A stretch of 64,000 nucleotides of DNA from Sulfitobacter faviae (GTDB lineage Bacteria; Pseudomonadota; Alphaproteobacteria; Rhodobacterales; Rhodobacteraceae). Both the position numbers and the translations under genes were made by a program. The number at the start of each line of letters is the position of its first letter. Positions within the stretch are counted from its first letter, which is position 1. The notes under the pieces are model-generated. The model was not told the DNA's origin. It did not search any database and saw only the letters and a program-made list of their open reading frames with translations. Shown here piece by piece: positions 1 through 9,638 of the stretch. The DNA is taken from the NCBI RefSeq assembly GCF_029870955.1, contig NZ_PGFQ01000001.1:186001-250000 (forward strand), written 5' to 3'.

Positions 1-5
1 ACGCC

Positions 6-23
6 CCCGCCATTTTTGGCGGG
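6..23 (-). terminator. hairpin after YfgM-type gene
   Basis: A 7-bp inverted repeat (CCCGCCA/TGGCGGG) with an A/T loop starts about 10 bases after the stop of the 34-738 gene on the minus strand. No U-tract is visible before the window edge, so it may be a weak terminator or an intercistronic hairpin. Confidence 0.3.
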
Positions 24-33
24 TGGATATGTG

Positions 34-738
34 TCAGTCACCCGTTGCTTCGGGGATCTCCAGCGCGGCCTCTGCGGCGGCGCCCTCATCACCCGGTTCT
101 TCACCCAGGGCCACAATCACCTGAAGGGCGCGTTGTTGCAAGTCCGGGGTGGTTTCCGCATCGGAGAGAATGGACTGGTAGCGCGCCACGGCCTTGTCGG
201 TCTCACCCTCTTGGATGTCGATCAGGGCCAGTTGCTCTTCGGCCAACAGGCGCAGCGGGGCACCGGGCTGGGCCAGCGCTTCGAGCGCTTGACGCCGCTC
301 GGCCACGGGCACAGATTGGCCCTGAAGGGTCACGATCTTGAAATGCGCCAAGGCCCGGTAGATCGGCGCGAGGTCACCGTCGAGCGCCACGGCATCAAGC
401 TGCTCCACAGCGGCATCGGTCTCACCCGCTTCGGCCAGCGCATCGGCGCGCATGAAGTTCAGCACGGCGCGGGCACCGGGGCCATCGGCCTCGATCGGGG
501 CGAGCGCTTCGGCGCGGGCATTGCTGGCATCCGCTTCGAGCGCGGCAAGCATCGCATCCCCCAGAGCTTCGGCCTCGGCCCGCTCCTGTGCTTTGCTGTA
601 TTCGTTCCACGCGGCACCACCAACGATGGCCACCACGGCCAGCACGGCGATCCAACCGTAGCGGCGCAGGTAGCCGTATAGCCGGTCGCGGCGGACCTCT
701 TCGTTCACTTCGTCAATAAAACTGTCGGTATCGCTCAT
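34..738 (-). CDS. YfgM-type tetratricopeptide membrane protein
   Basis: The 234-residue product has a short acidic N-terminus, one membrane segment at about residues 28-45 and a long alanine-rich helical region resembling tetratricopeptide repeats. This is the layout of YfgM-like proteins, which in E. coli sit in the inner membrane, associate with SecYEG and have a periplasmic TPR domain. The gene reads away from the 890 gene, leaving a 150-base divergent gap. Family-level assignment is by architecture and resemblance to Rhodobacteraceae homologues; a generic TPR protein is the alternative. Confidence 0.7.
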   Translation of the reverse strand: MSDTDSFIDEVNEEVRRDRLYGYLRRYGWIAVLAVVAIVGGAAWNEYSKAQERAEAEALGDAMLAALEADASNARAEALAPIEADGPGARAVLNFMRADALAEAGETDAAVEQLDAVALDGDLAPIYRALAHFKIVTLQGQSVPVAERRQALEALAQPGAPLRLLAEEQLALIDIQEGETDKAVARYQSILSDAETTPDLQQRALQVIVALGEEPGDEGAAAEAALEIPEATGD

Positions 739-889
739 CGCGCCCTGCCCCCGGCCTGATTTTGCCCCTCTTACCGCGCGTGGCCAGCCAAGCCAAGACC
801 CAGCGAACCGCAGCGCCTTTTCGCCGACCGCTTGGCCCGGGGGCGCGTCACGCTAGGTCTGGGGCAGAATGCAGCGAAAGGAGACGACG

Positions 890-1339
890 ATGAAAGCGAT
901 TGCACTGGCGGCAGGTGTCGTGATGGCGGCCATGCCCGCATTGGCGCAGGATTTGGTGGCCAAGGTCTCACCCCATGACGTGCCCACGACGATGGACCGG
1001 CTGGAAAGCGCGGTTGAGGCGGCAGGGGCCGAGGTCTTTGCCCGGGTCGATCACGCCGCCGGGGCCGAAAAGGTCGAGATGGAATTGCGCCCGACGCAGC
1101 TTTTGATCTTTGGCAACCCAAAGCTCGGCACCCCCGCGATGCAAGATGCCCAGACCGCCGGGCTGGACCTGCCGATGCGGGTGCTGGTCTACGCCGATGG
1201 CGAGGGGGCCGTGCATGTGACCTATGCCGCGCCTGAAACGCTGGTCACCGCCCACGGCCTGCCCGAAGAGGCGGAATATCTCACCAAGATGACCAAGGCG
1301 CTGGACAATCTCACCGCCAAGGCGATCGGCGAGGAATAA
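890..1339 (+). CDS. secreted DUF302-family protein
   Basis: A 149-residue protein starting with a signal peptide (MKAIALAAG..., predicted cleavage after ALA-Q). I chose the ATG at 890 because AAAGGAG lies just upstream and translation then begins with the signal peptide; an in-frame ATG at 869 would add seven polar residues ahead of it. The mature part matches the DUF302 fold: an N-terminal segment on threonine/aspartate-containing strands, the motif LLIFGNPKLGTPAM at about residues 77-90, and a C-terminal helix. Function of DUF302 is unknown. It stands alone between divergent and convergent neighbours. Confidence 0.75.
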   Translation: MKAIALAAGVVMAAMPALAQDLVAKVSPHDVPTTMDRLESAVEAAGAEVFARVDHAAGAEKVEMELRPTQLLIFGNPKLGTPAMQDAQTAGLDLPMRVLVYADGEGAVHVTYAAPETLVTAHGLPEEAEYLTKMTKALDNLTAKAIGEE

Positions 1340-1361
1340 CGCCCTCTCCCCGCCCGGCCTC

Positions 1362-2177
1362 TTAGGATTTGGGCGGGGTGTTCTGCGCCTTGATCAGGTT
1401 TTCCAGATCGGTCAGCCGCGACATGACCTCATCGCGGTAGGTGTTGGTCTGCTCGTTGCTTTCCTCATGATGCGCGTCTTGCATCGAGTTCACGATCAGA
1501 CCGACCAACAGGTTCACCACTGCGAAGGTGGTGACCATGATAAAGGGCACGAAGAACATCCAGGCATAGGGATAGACCTCCATCACCGGGCGCACGATGC
1601 CCATAGACCACGACTCGAGCGTCATGATCTGAAACAGCGAATAGCCCGACTGGCCCAGCGTGCCGAACCACTGCGGGAAATCCGCGCCAAAGAGTTTGGT
1701 GGCCATGACGGAGGCGATGTAAAAGATCACCCCCATCAGCAAAAAGACCGACCCCATGCCGGGCAGCGCGTTGACCAACCCCTCCACCACGCGGCGCAGC
1801 GAGGGCGCGACCGAGACGACGCGCAGCAGCCGCAGGATGCGCAGGGCCCGCAGAACGCTGAGCCCTTGGGTGGCCGGGATCAGCGAGATCGCGACGATGA
1901 CGAAGTCAAAGATGCTCCACCCGCGTTTGAAGAAATCAAACCCGCGCCCGAAAAGCTTGATCGCAATTTCGATGACGAAAATGGCAAGACAAATACGGTC
2001 CAGAAGCAGGATCAGCGGCCCGACCTGCCCCATCACCTCGTCCGAGGTTTCAAGCCCCAAGATCACGGCGTTAAAGAGAATCACGCCCAGAATGAAATTC
2101 TGGAACGAAGGGCGGTCGGCCAGCCGGGCGGCGCGGGCGCGCAGCGAGGTCTGCGAGGGGGTCGAAAGATCGGTCAT
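1362..2177 (-). CDS. NavAb-like voltage-gated sodium channel
   Basis: This 271-residue ion transporter has the six-segment layout of a single-domain bacterial Nav channel. The S4 voltage sensor carries arginines at every third position (R110, R113, R116, R119). The pore has the selectivity filter T186-L-E-S-W-S-M192, which matches NavAb-type sodium filters. A hydrophilic, likely coiled-coil C-terminal tail follows S6 at about residues 230-271. Function as a tetrameric inner-membrane sodium channel is inferred from the family. I start at the ATG at 2177; longer upstream reading lacks membrane character and begins inside low-quality sequence near the ABC gene. Confidence 0.88.
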   Translation of the reverse strand: MTDLSTPSQTSLRARAARLADRPSFQNFILGVILFNAVILGLETSDEVMGQVGPLILLLDRICLAIFVIEIAIKLFGRGFDFFKRGWSIFDFVIVAISLIPATQGLSVLRALRILRLLRVVSVAPSLRRVVEGLVNALPGMGSVFLLMGVIFYIASVMATKLFGADFPQWFGTLGQSGYSLFQIMTLESWSMGIVRPVMEVYPYAWMFFVPFIMVTTFAVVNLLVGLIVNSMQDAHHEESNEQTNTYRDEVMSRLTDLENLIKAQNTPPKS

Positions 2178-2295
2178 GGCGGTAGATATCATGCGCCGCC
2201 CCGCACAGTGCAAGAGCAGATCGCCCGCAAATGCACCCCTCGGCGGCAATGCCCCGCCTGCCTGCCGAAACAGAAGGCGGGGCCAGCTTCTCCGT

Positions 2296-4166
2296 CTACT
2301 CTTCTTCCGCCTGCTGACGCTGCCAAAGCTGGGCATAGCGCCCACCTTGGGCGAGCAGCACCTCATGACTGCCCTGTTCAATGATCTCGCCCTTCTCCAA
2401 CACGACGATGCGGTCGGCCTCGGCGATGGTCGAGAGGCGGTGGGCGATGGTCAGCACCGTGCGCCCTTGGCCCGCGCGGCGCAGCGCATCTTGGATCTCA
2501 TGCTCCGTCTCGCTGTCGAGCGCGCTTGTCGCCTCATCCAACAACAGGATCGGCGGGTCTTTCAGCAGGGTCCGCGCGATGCCCACGCGCTGTTTCTCAC
2601 CGCCCGAAAGCTTTAGCCCCCGTTCGCCGACCATGGTCTTATAGCCCTGCGGCAGTGCCATGATAAAATCGTGGATCTGTGCTGCGCGCGCGGCGTCTTC
2701 GACCTCTTCCTGCGTCGCCCCATCGCGGCCATAGGCGATGTTGTAGCCAATGGTGTCGTTAAACAGCACCGTATCCTGCGGCACCACGCCAATCGCCATA
2801 TGCAGCGAATGCTGGGTCACGTCGCGCACGTCGTGCCCGTCGATCTTGAGCGCCCCGCCCGCGACATCGTAGAAGCGGAACAACAGCCGCCCGATGGTGG
2901 ATTTGCCCGAGCCGGTCGAGCCGACGATCGCCACCGTCTCTCCGGGGCGCGCCTCAAGCGAGATGCCTTTGAGGATTTCGCGGTCGGTGTCATAGGCAAA
3001 GCGCACGTTTTCAAGCGTCACATGGCCGCCCGTCACCTTGAGATCCGGCGCGTTTGGCTTGTCGTCAATCTCGGCCGGTTGTTCGAGCAGGCCGAACATC
3101 TGCCCCATGTCCACCAGCGCCTGACGAATCTCACGGTAAACGGTGCCAAGGAAGTTCAGCGGCACGGTCAGCTGGATCATGTAGGAGTTCACCATGACGA
3201 AGTCGCCGACGCTCAGCTCGCCGCTTTGCACGCCCATCGCCGCCATGACCATGACCCCCACGAGCCCCGCGGTGATGATCAGGGCTTGGCCAAAGTTCAG
3301 GAAGGCCAGCGAATAGTTCGTCTTGATCGCCGCGTTCTCATAATCGGCCATCGCGGCGTCATAGCGCGCGGCCTCGCGCCCCTCTGCGCCAAAGTATTTC
3401 ACCGTTTCATAGTTCAGCAGACTGTCGATCGCCTTTTGGTTGGCGTCGGTATCGCTGTCATTCATCTGCCGCCGCAGGCGCACGCGCCATTCGGTGACGG
3501 CAAAGGTGAACCAGACGTAGAGCGCAATGGTCACCGCCACGACCGCCAGATACCAGACGTCAAAGAGCACGGCGAGGATCACGCCCACGAGGATCAGCTC
3601 AAGGATCAGCGGCCCGATGGAGAAGAGCAGAAAGCGCAGCAGAAAGTCGACACCTTTGACCCCCCGCTCGATGATCCGGCTGAGCCCCCGGTCTTGCGGG
3701 TGATGTGATAGCGCATCGAGAGTTTGTGGATGTGCTGGAAGGTCTCAAGCGCCAGCATCCGCAGGGCGCGCTGCCCGACGCGTGCAAACACCGCATCGCG
3801 GACCTGTTGAAAGCCCACCCCCATCAGCCGCGCCATGCCGTAAGCCACGGTCAGACCAATCGCGCCAAGCGCCAGCATCGGCGCGCCCTCGCCCGCCAGC
3901 GCATCCACCGCGTCGCGGTAGAAGAACGGCGTGGCGACGATGATCAGCTTCGACACCAGCAGCGCCAGCATGGCCAGAACCACCCGGCGTTTCACCCATG
4001 GCATATCCTTGGGCCAGAGGTAGGGCGCGACCTTGCGCAGCACCAGAAAGCCCGACTGCCGCTCGGCGGCGTCGATCATCTCGGCCTCTGTGGGGATGCG
4101 TTCGGGCTTGGGCGTCTTGCGGTCGCGCCGCCGCGCGGCGTTAGATTGGTCTGTATCGGCTGGCAT
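2296..4166 (-). CDS. Atm1-type ABC exporter (frame broken)
   Basis: A fused permease-ATPase of about 623 residues when one base is restored near 3684-3690. The N-terminal part holds membrane helices ending with HKLSMRYHITRKTGG, and the C-terminal part has Walker A (GSTGSGKST), the signature LSGGEKQRV and Walker B ILLLDEATSALD. Domain order and the HITRKTGG region match the Atm1/ABCB7-like half-transporters, which export glutathione- or sulfur-containing compounds linked to iron-sulfur metabolism. The two halves lie in different frames; adding a base in the short G/C run rejoins them as ...GGLSRIIERG.... Specific substrate is inferred only from the family. Confidence 0.85.
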
Positions 4167-4283
4167 GGGAATTCCTGAAGTGATTACAGGCTACATAGGC
4201 CCCATGGCCTTGGGTTGCCAGTACCGGGCGGCGCACAGCCGCTCTGCGCGCTGCGAATGCCGCCCCGGTTTTGGCCGCTTAGA

Positions 4284-6385
4284 TCACTCCGATGCCGGGT
4301 CTTCGGGCAGGTCGAAAACCTGTCCGGGGTAGATCAGATCGGGGTCGCGGATATTCGCGCTATTGGCCTCGAAAACCTTCACATAGAGCAGAGGATCACC
4401 ATAGCGCGTGCGCGTGATTGCCCAGAGTGTATCGCCTTTTTGCACCGTCACCGCGCTGAGCGGGCCGGTCAGCCCCTCGGTGGCGGCGGCCAGCACCTCG
4501 GGGATTCGCGTTTGAAGGGGGTCTCTACCCGGCTGGTCACATCGCCGCCGCGGGAAAGCTCATCTACGCGCAGGGTATAGACGCCCTCATCGACATTGGG
4601 CAGATCACCCCGCCAGCGGCCCTCTTGATCGACCGGCAGGCTGATCACGGCGTTGTTGTTCAGATAGACGCGCACTTCGCGGGTGTCCGGCTGGGCACGG
4701 CCCGCCAGTTGCACATCGCCCTGATCGGAGTAACCGATGGTGTCGAGCGCCACATTGGTCATCACCTGCGGCGGCGCGGTGTCAAGCCGTTCGACCCCTT
4801 CGGCGGTGGATTTCAACACCGGCGCGGGCGCGGGCGGCTTCGCCGGTGCGGCGATGGTGTCGGGCTCCTCCGCAGGGGCGGGGTTCGTGGGCTCGGGCGC
4901 CGATGGGCTGCGGTCGGCGAGGTTCGGGGCCTCGGTCGCGGCGGCGGGCGGTGTTTGCGCGAGGGTGGCGTCTCTCTCAGTAGTTCCCGTCTCTGCCAGC
5001 GGGGTGGCTTGAGATGGCGCCTCACCGTCAGCGTTTGGCGCGGCGGTGTCGCCCTCATCGGTGCCGGTTTCCGCCACCGGCGTCGCTTGAGAAGGCGTGG
5101 CGCTGGTGCCTGCCCCCTGATCGGCGGCTCCGTCTTGGTCCCGCGGCGCGGCGTTCACGTCTTCAGCCGTACCCGTTCCCGCCATTGGTGTGGTTTGGGC
5201 CGGAGCGGTGCTGGTATCTTCGCCCTGCTCGGCGGCATCGTCTTGCTCTACCGTCGCGGCGCTCACGTCTTCGGCGCTGCCCGTTCCGGCCATTGGCGTC
5301 GCTTGGGACGGCGCGGTGTTGCTATCCGCGCTCTGCCCGGCGGCACTGGTTTGATCCAACGCCGCCGCGCTTTCGTCCTCCGCGGTGCCTGTTTCGGCCA
5401 TCGGCATCGCTTGAGAGGGTTGCTCCGACGTTCTGCTCTCTACGTCAGCGGTCCCGGTATCGGAGAGCGGGGTGGCCTGAGCGGGGGCGGAGCCGACCTC
5501 CTCTTCGGCGATAGCCGGGTCTTGCTCTCTCGATGCGATTTCGTCCACCGTGTCAGCCCCCTCTGAAGTCGACTGGTCTCGGTCCGCCTCGACGTCTTGC
5601 GCGTCCGCATTGTCGGTCGCAGCGCGCTCCGCCTCTGCTGTGGCCGTTCCGGCCAGAGGGGTCGCCTGCTCCGCCTGCGCAGCGGCTGGGTTTTGACCCG
5701 TCGCTGCCGCGCTCTCCTCTTCAGCGTCGTTCGTAGTTGCCGGGATCGGCTCTTCCATCGTGGTCTCAGAGGTTTCAGGCTCCGCCGTATCAACCGACTG
5801 TGTGGCCCCCTCCTCAACCGACGCAACCGGGCTTTCCTCCGGCGCGATATCGGCCTCCGCCAACTGCACCGGCGCTGCGCGAGGGGTGAGAATAATCTCC
5901 TCTTCCGAAGCAAGCTCTGCCGCGCCGTCCTGGCCCAAAAGCGTCAGCACATGGCCCTTGCCATCGGGCGGGATCATGGCGAGGGTCGCGAATTTCCCGG
6001 CCCCATCGGCGGTAGCGCGGGCCACCTCTTCGCCATCCTTCAACACGGCCACGGTGCTGCCGGGCGCCGCGCGGCCCGCGATCACCGTCATCCCGTCGCT
6101 TTCGCGGCGCACTTCGTCAAAGGCCGGGGCCTGCGGCACCGCCTCGGGCTCCGTCGCCGCCTCACCCTCGGGGCCGACCGAGACACCTTTCACAGCATCT
6201 GGCACCAGCGTGGCATTCTCAAGGGTGGCATCGCGTTCGGGGAGCACGGCCACCGTCTCAGAGGCTGCCTCCTCCGGCGCGCCGCGCTTGCTGCCGATCC
6301 AAGCGCCAAGCGCCAGCACCGCCGCCGCAAAGGCGCCCGCCGCCATCGCCCCCATGCCGCCAAACCGGCCAAATCCCTTGAACAT
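4284..6385 (-). CDS. LysM protein with Ala/Thr/Pro-rich repeats (frame broken)
   Basis: About 700 residues after restoring one base in a G4 run near 4501. An N-terminal membrane anchor (residues 10-30) is followed by a folded region with Big-like stretches, a long acidic low-complexity region containing seven degenerate copies of a QATP-(L/M)-A-x-TGTAE motif, a second folded region, and a C-terminal LysM domain (VQKGDTLWAITRTRYGD...YPGQVFDLP). LysM domains bind peptidoglycan, so this is probably an envelope protein spanning to the cell wall. Similar repeat-rich LysM proteins are common in Rhodobacteraceae; the precise role is unknown. Confidence 0.8.
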
Positions 6386-6489
6386 TCTCTACTTCCCCTG
6401 TGGTTGAGCCTTTTTAGCAAGCAGGCTAACAGGGGTCAAAAGCGCAGACGATCCGCGCCGAATTTTCCTAATCAACAGGACACTTTACC

Positions 6490-7038
6490 ATGCAACATTC
6501 TGTCTGTGTCTATTGCGGCTCCCGCCCCGGCGACGACGAAGCCTTCACCCAAGACGCCGAAACACTGGGCCGCGGTCTGGCCGAGGCCGGGCTGCGGCTG
6601 GTCTATGGCGCGGGCGATGTCGGGCTGATGGGCAGCGTTGCGCGCGCCGCCCAAACGGCAGGCGGCGACACCTTCGGCGTGATCCCCGCGCATCTCGTGG
6701 CATGGGAAGTCGGCAAGACCGATCTGACCCGCTATATCGTGACCGAAACGATGCATGAGCGCAAAAAGGTGATGTTCATGAACTGCGATGCCGTGGCGGT
6801 CCTGCCCGGCGGCGCGGGGTCATTGGATGAGCTTTTCGAGGTGCTGACATGGCGCCAATTGGGCCTGCATGAAAAGCCTATTTTCCTTGTGAACACAAAC
6901 GGATACTGGGATCCCTTCATGTCGCTGATGAACCATGTCGTGGCCCATGGCTTTGCCGATGCGACGCTGCTGGATTACGTCACCGTAGTGCCGGATGCCG
7001 ATGCCGCTCTCAGCGCTCTGCGCCGCGCCTTGTCCTGA
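6490..7038 (+). CDS. LOG-family (TIGR00730) nucleotide phosphoribohydrolase
   Basis: A 182-residue Rossmann-fold protein. It contains the glycine-rich start VYCGSRPG, the segment MHERKKVMF and the motif PGGAGSLDE, corresponding to the family signature PGGxGTxxE with serine in place of threonine. The family releases ribose 5-phosphate from nucleoside monophosphates and in plants activates cytokinins. In bacteria the natural substrate is usually AMP or a related nucleotide. A 104-base gap separates it from the divergent LysM gene; its 3' end overlaps the oppositely oriented permease gene by about 64 bases. Confidence 0.85.
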   Translation: MQHSVCVYCGSRPGDDEAFTQDAETLGRGLAEAGLRLVYGAGDVGLMGSVARAAQTAGGDTFGVIPAHLVAWEVGKTDLTRYIVTETMHERKKVMFMNCDAVAVLPGGAGSLDELFEVLTWRQLGLHEKPIFLVNTNGYWDPFMSLMNHVVAHGFADATLLDYVTVVPDADAALSALRRALS

Positions 7039-7894
7039 CGGAAGGTGCTGACGGAATAGACCGCCAGCGCGCACCAGATCAGCACGAAGGCCTGCACATG
7101 CCAGCCCGTGAAGGGCTCGCGAAACAGGACCACGGCGCAGAAAAACTGCAAGGTCGGGTTGATGTAGCTCAGCAATCCGGCCGTCGCCATCGACAGCCGC
7201 CGTGCCGCATAGCTGAACAGGATCAGCGGCGTTGCGGTGATCGGCCCGGCGAGTATCAGCAGCGCCGTATCGCGGAAGGAGGCCCGAAGGCCCCCGCCCC
7301 ATTGTCACCCGTTTGCCACAGCACGAGCACCGCAAGGGGCGATAACAGCAGCACCTCAGCGGTGACGGAGACGACCGGCCCCACCGCCAACCTCTTTTTC
7401 GCCAGCCCATAAAGCCCAAAAGACGCCGCCAACGCCATGGCGAGCCAAGGCGCAGTGCCCAAGCCATAGGTGAGCAGCGAGACCGCGACCGTCACCAGCC
7501 CCACCGCGAAAAGCTGTACGGGGCTCAGCCGCTCGGCAAAGACCAGACGGCCCAGCAGGACCGAGACCAGCGGGAAGATGTAATAGCCCAAGGCCGCCTC
7601 CGTCGCCTGCCCGCTCTGAACCGCCCAGATGAAGAGGTACCAATTCGTCGCGATCACCAGCGCCGCGAAAGCAAGCAGGCCGAAGGCCCGCGGCCCGACC
7701 ATCGCGTCAAGGATCGCGCGCAGCCGCCGCTGCACCGCCAGCACGATCACGAAGAACACCAGTGACCAGAGGGTGCGATGGGCCAGCACCTCGGCGGCGG
7801 GCACATGCGACAGCATTTTGTAGAAGATAGACGACAATCCCCAGATACAGCAGGCCGCGATCATAGCGGCGAAACCCTTGGTGGTGTCGGTCAT
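6975..7894 (-). CDS. rarD: RarD-type EamA permease (frame broken)
   Basis: About 306 residues once one G is added to a GGG run near 7284. The N-terminal part (TKGFAAMIAACCIWGLSSIFYK) and the C-terminal TAGLLSYINPTLQFF motif are typical of RarD-like EamA (drug/metabolite) transporters with ten predicted membrane helices. I start at the ATG at 7894 rather than an ATG 14 codons upstream because the former begins the conserved family N-terminus. The substrate is unknown for this family. It converges with the LOG-family gene, overlapping its end. Confidence 0.85.
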
Positions 7895-7960
7895 GGGAAA
7901 TCCTTGGCGCGGTAGACTGCTTCCTTGTGAAGGCAATCAATTCCCGCGCCAAGGGAAAAG

Positions 7961-8416
7961 TCAGGCTTGGGCCAATTCCCCGGCCACGATCTTTTCAATC
8001 TCGTCGATGGGGTGGTTGGTCAGGGTCTTGGGGATTTCCCCTACCACCTTGCTCTGCACCTCTTTGTGGAGGTCATCGCGCAGGTCGCCCAGCACTGCCG
8101 GAGGGGCCACCAAGACGATCCGATCAAAGCGGCCCTTATGGGCCAGTTTGTAAAGGATGTCCGACAAGTCTTTGGCGAAGCGCTCTTTTTCCAGCTCATG
8201 CCAATCCGTGTCGTCAAAGGCAGAACGGTGCCCGCTCGGACCATCGCTCATCCGGCCGGGGCGGTTGGCGGCTTGCTCCCGCGCCGGTAGGTTCTCCTGC
8301 TCCTCCTTGCGCACGACCTGAAGATAGGGGTCTTCGCCGTCCGTGTAGTTTTGCAGGAAAAGGGCCTTTTCGCCATCCGCGATCAGCACCCATGTGTCTT
8401 GGCTGAGTTTGGTCAT
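7961..8416 (-). CDS. host attachment family protein
   Basis: A 151-residue cytosolic protein matching the host attachment family (PF10116), named from a plant-associated relative; biochemical activity is unknown. Recognisable are the start TWVLIADGEKALFLQN, a central polar linker (ANRPGRMSDGPSGHRS) and the C-terminal helix-strand LVAPPAVLGDLRDDL...EIPKTLTNHPIDEIEKIV. The gene start overlaps the stop of the small gene at 8413-8622 as ATGA, so translation is likely coupled. The usual functional proposal for this family, host adhesion, is weakly supported. Confidence 0.85.
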   Translation of the reverse strand: MTKLSQDTWVLIADGEKALFLQNYTDGEDPYLQVVRKEEQENLPAREQAANRPGRMSDGPSGHRSAFDDTDWHELEKERFAKDLSDILYKLAHKGRFDRIVLVAPPAVLGDLRDDLHKEVQSKVVGEIPKTLTNHPIDEIEKIVAGELAQA

Positions 8417-8622
8417 GAAGGCTCTCCATGGTTGCGTTTGTCTTCGCCGGTGACGCGGGTCACGCCGTCTTCGCCCTTTTCGGCGCGGCGCATGGCGTCT
8501 TGGGTGCCAACGTCCTTTTGCAGATCACCCCCGGCGCGGCCACCTTGGTCTGGCGTCTCGGTATCGGAGAGGAATTTTTCCGTCTCCTTGCTACCGTCGT
8601 TGGATCGCTTCCGCTCGGCCAT
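8413..8622 (-). CDS. small hydrophilic protein coupled to host attachment gene
   Basis: A 69-residue, very hydrophilic protein beginning MAERKRSNDGSKETEKF. The start at 8622 is chosen because a strong ribosome binding site (AAGGAGGACAAC) precedes it; an upstream in-frame ATG would add 22 residues with no such site. Its stop overlaps the next start as ATGA. It has no membrane segment and no recognised domain. Repetitive charged residues suggest an intrinsically disordered stress-type protein. I do not recognise the family. Confidence 0.65.
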   Translation of the reverse strand: MAERKRSNDGSKETEKFLSDTETPDQGGRAGGDLQKDVGTQDAMRRAEKGEDGVTRVTGEDKRNHGEPS

Positions 8623-8692
8623 GTTGTCCTCCTTTTTTTGTCGTGAAGTCTCAGGAGAAAAACATCCGCGAAGGGTCTTGGGTTCCAACGAA

Positions 8693-8718
8693 AAACCCCG
8701 CAGCAGGCTGCGGGGTTT
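8693..8718 (-). terminator. terminator downstream of the sodB repeat region
   Basis: A stem AACCCCGCAG/CTGCGGGGTT with a short loop is followed on the minus strand by five T residues. It is the first clear terminator after sodB, which puts the two 122-bp repeats inside the likely sodB transcript. Confidence 0.75.
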
Positions 8719-8756
8719 CTGTCTTGTTCGGGCTAGCCGTAAGGCCGCACCGTCAT

Positions 8757-9034
8757 ATCACAGACGCTAGGCGACGTTGTCCCAGTTCACCCAGCCTGCG
8801 GCGTAGCCGTGGGCGTCGGTGACTGGGAGAGCGCCACACGCATCAGGCGCGAGCGGCTCTCGCACGCGCCGCCGCTAGATCACAGGCGCGACGCGACGTT
8901 GTCCCAGTTCACCCAGCCTGCGGCGTAGCCGTGGGCGTCGGTGACTGGGAGAGCGCCACACGCATCAGGCGCGAGCGGCTCTCGCACGCGCCGCCCCTAG
9001 ATCACAGACGCGACGCGACATTGTCCCAGTTCAC
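8757..9034. repeat. two 122-bp tandem repeats plus the matching sodB 3' end
   Basis: Unit 1 spans 8757-8878 and unit 2 spans 8879-9000; they differ at only a few positions. The first 34 bases of each unit, about 8757-8790 and 8879-8912, match the last 34 bases of sodB (9001-9034, two differences in unit 2), so the element carries a copy of the sodB terminal codons ([10 protein letters not shown], stop). The remaining 88 bases include an imperfect hairpin (CCCAGT...ACTGGG) and a GAGAGC/GCTCTC inverted repeat. In unit 1 the copied codons are changed to an early TAG. Rest of 8623-9001 holds only the terminator. Confidence 0.9.
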
Positions 9035-9600
9035 AAGGTTGTCGAGGAAGTTCGACAGGTAGTCGGGGCGCGCGTTGCGGAAGTCGATGTAGTAGGAATG
9101 CTCCCACACGTCACAGCCGAGCAGCGCAGTCTGGTCAAAGCAGAGCGGGTTCACGCCGTTCTCGGTCTTGGTGACCTTCAGGCTGCCGTCTTTGTCTTTC
9201 ACCAGCCATGCCCAGCCGGAGCCGAACTGGCCTGCGCCCGCGGCCTTGAACTCATCCTTGAACTTGTCGACGGAACCAAAGCTCTCGGTGATCGCCTTTT
9301 CCAGCTCACCGGGCATCTTGTTGTCTTCGGGGCTCATCATTTCCCAGAACTGGTTGTGGTTCCACAGCTGAGAGATGTTGTTGAAGATGCCGGACTGGGC
9401 CACGGCGTTCGGGTCATAGGTGCCCTTGATGATCTCTTCGAGGTCTTGCCCTCCCACTCGGTGCCCTCGATCGCCTTGTTGCCGTTGGTGACATAGGCGT
9501 TGTGGTGCTTGTCGTGGTGGTATTCCAGCGTTTCCTTGGACATGCCCTTGGATGCAAGCGCGTCGTGGGCATAGGGGAGATCGGGAAGTTCAAAAGCCAT
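9002..9600 (-). CDS. sodB: iron superoxide dismutase (frame broken)
   Basis: A 199-residue iron superoxide dismutase after adding one A near 9447. It converts superoxide to oxygen and hydrogen peroxide in the cytoplasm. Visible family features are [13 protein letters not shown], with H28 the first metal ligand, the segment [14 protein letters not shown] with the second histidine, and [19 protein letters not shown] carrying the aspartate and last histidine ligands. AGGAGG precedes the ATG at 9600. The 3' end is followed by two tandem copies of a 122-bp element that repeat its terminal codons, and an FNR-type box lies upstream. Confidence 0.9.
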
Positions 9601-9638
9601 TTCTGGGCCTCCTCGTTTGGAAATTTCGCTGCGGCCAC

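Noticed and set aside
869..889. An earlier start for the DUF302 gene
   Set aside because: The ribosome binding site lies inside this stretch and the added residues would hide the signal peptide.
2296..4166. The broken ABC exporter and similar genes as true pseudogenes
   Set aside because: The breaks are single-base changes in homopolymers across many unrelated conserved genes, with no other decay in those genes, so sequence error is more likely.
8757..9000. The two 122-bp repeats as a CRISPR array
   Set aside because: Units are long, directly adjacent and have no spacers, and no cas genes are present.
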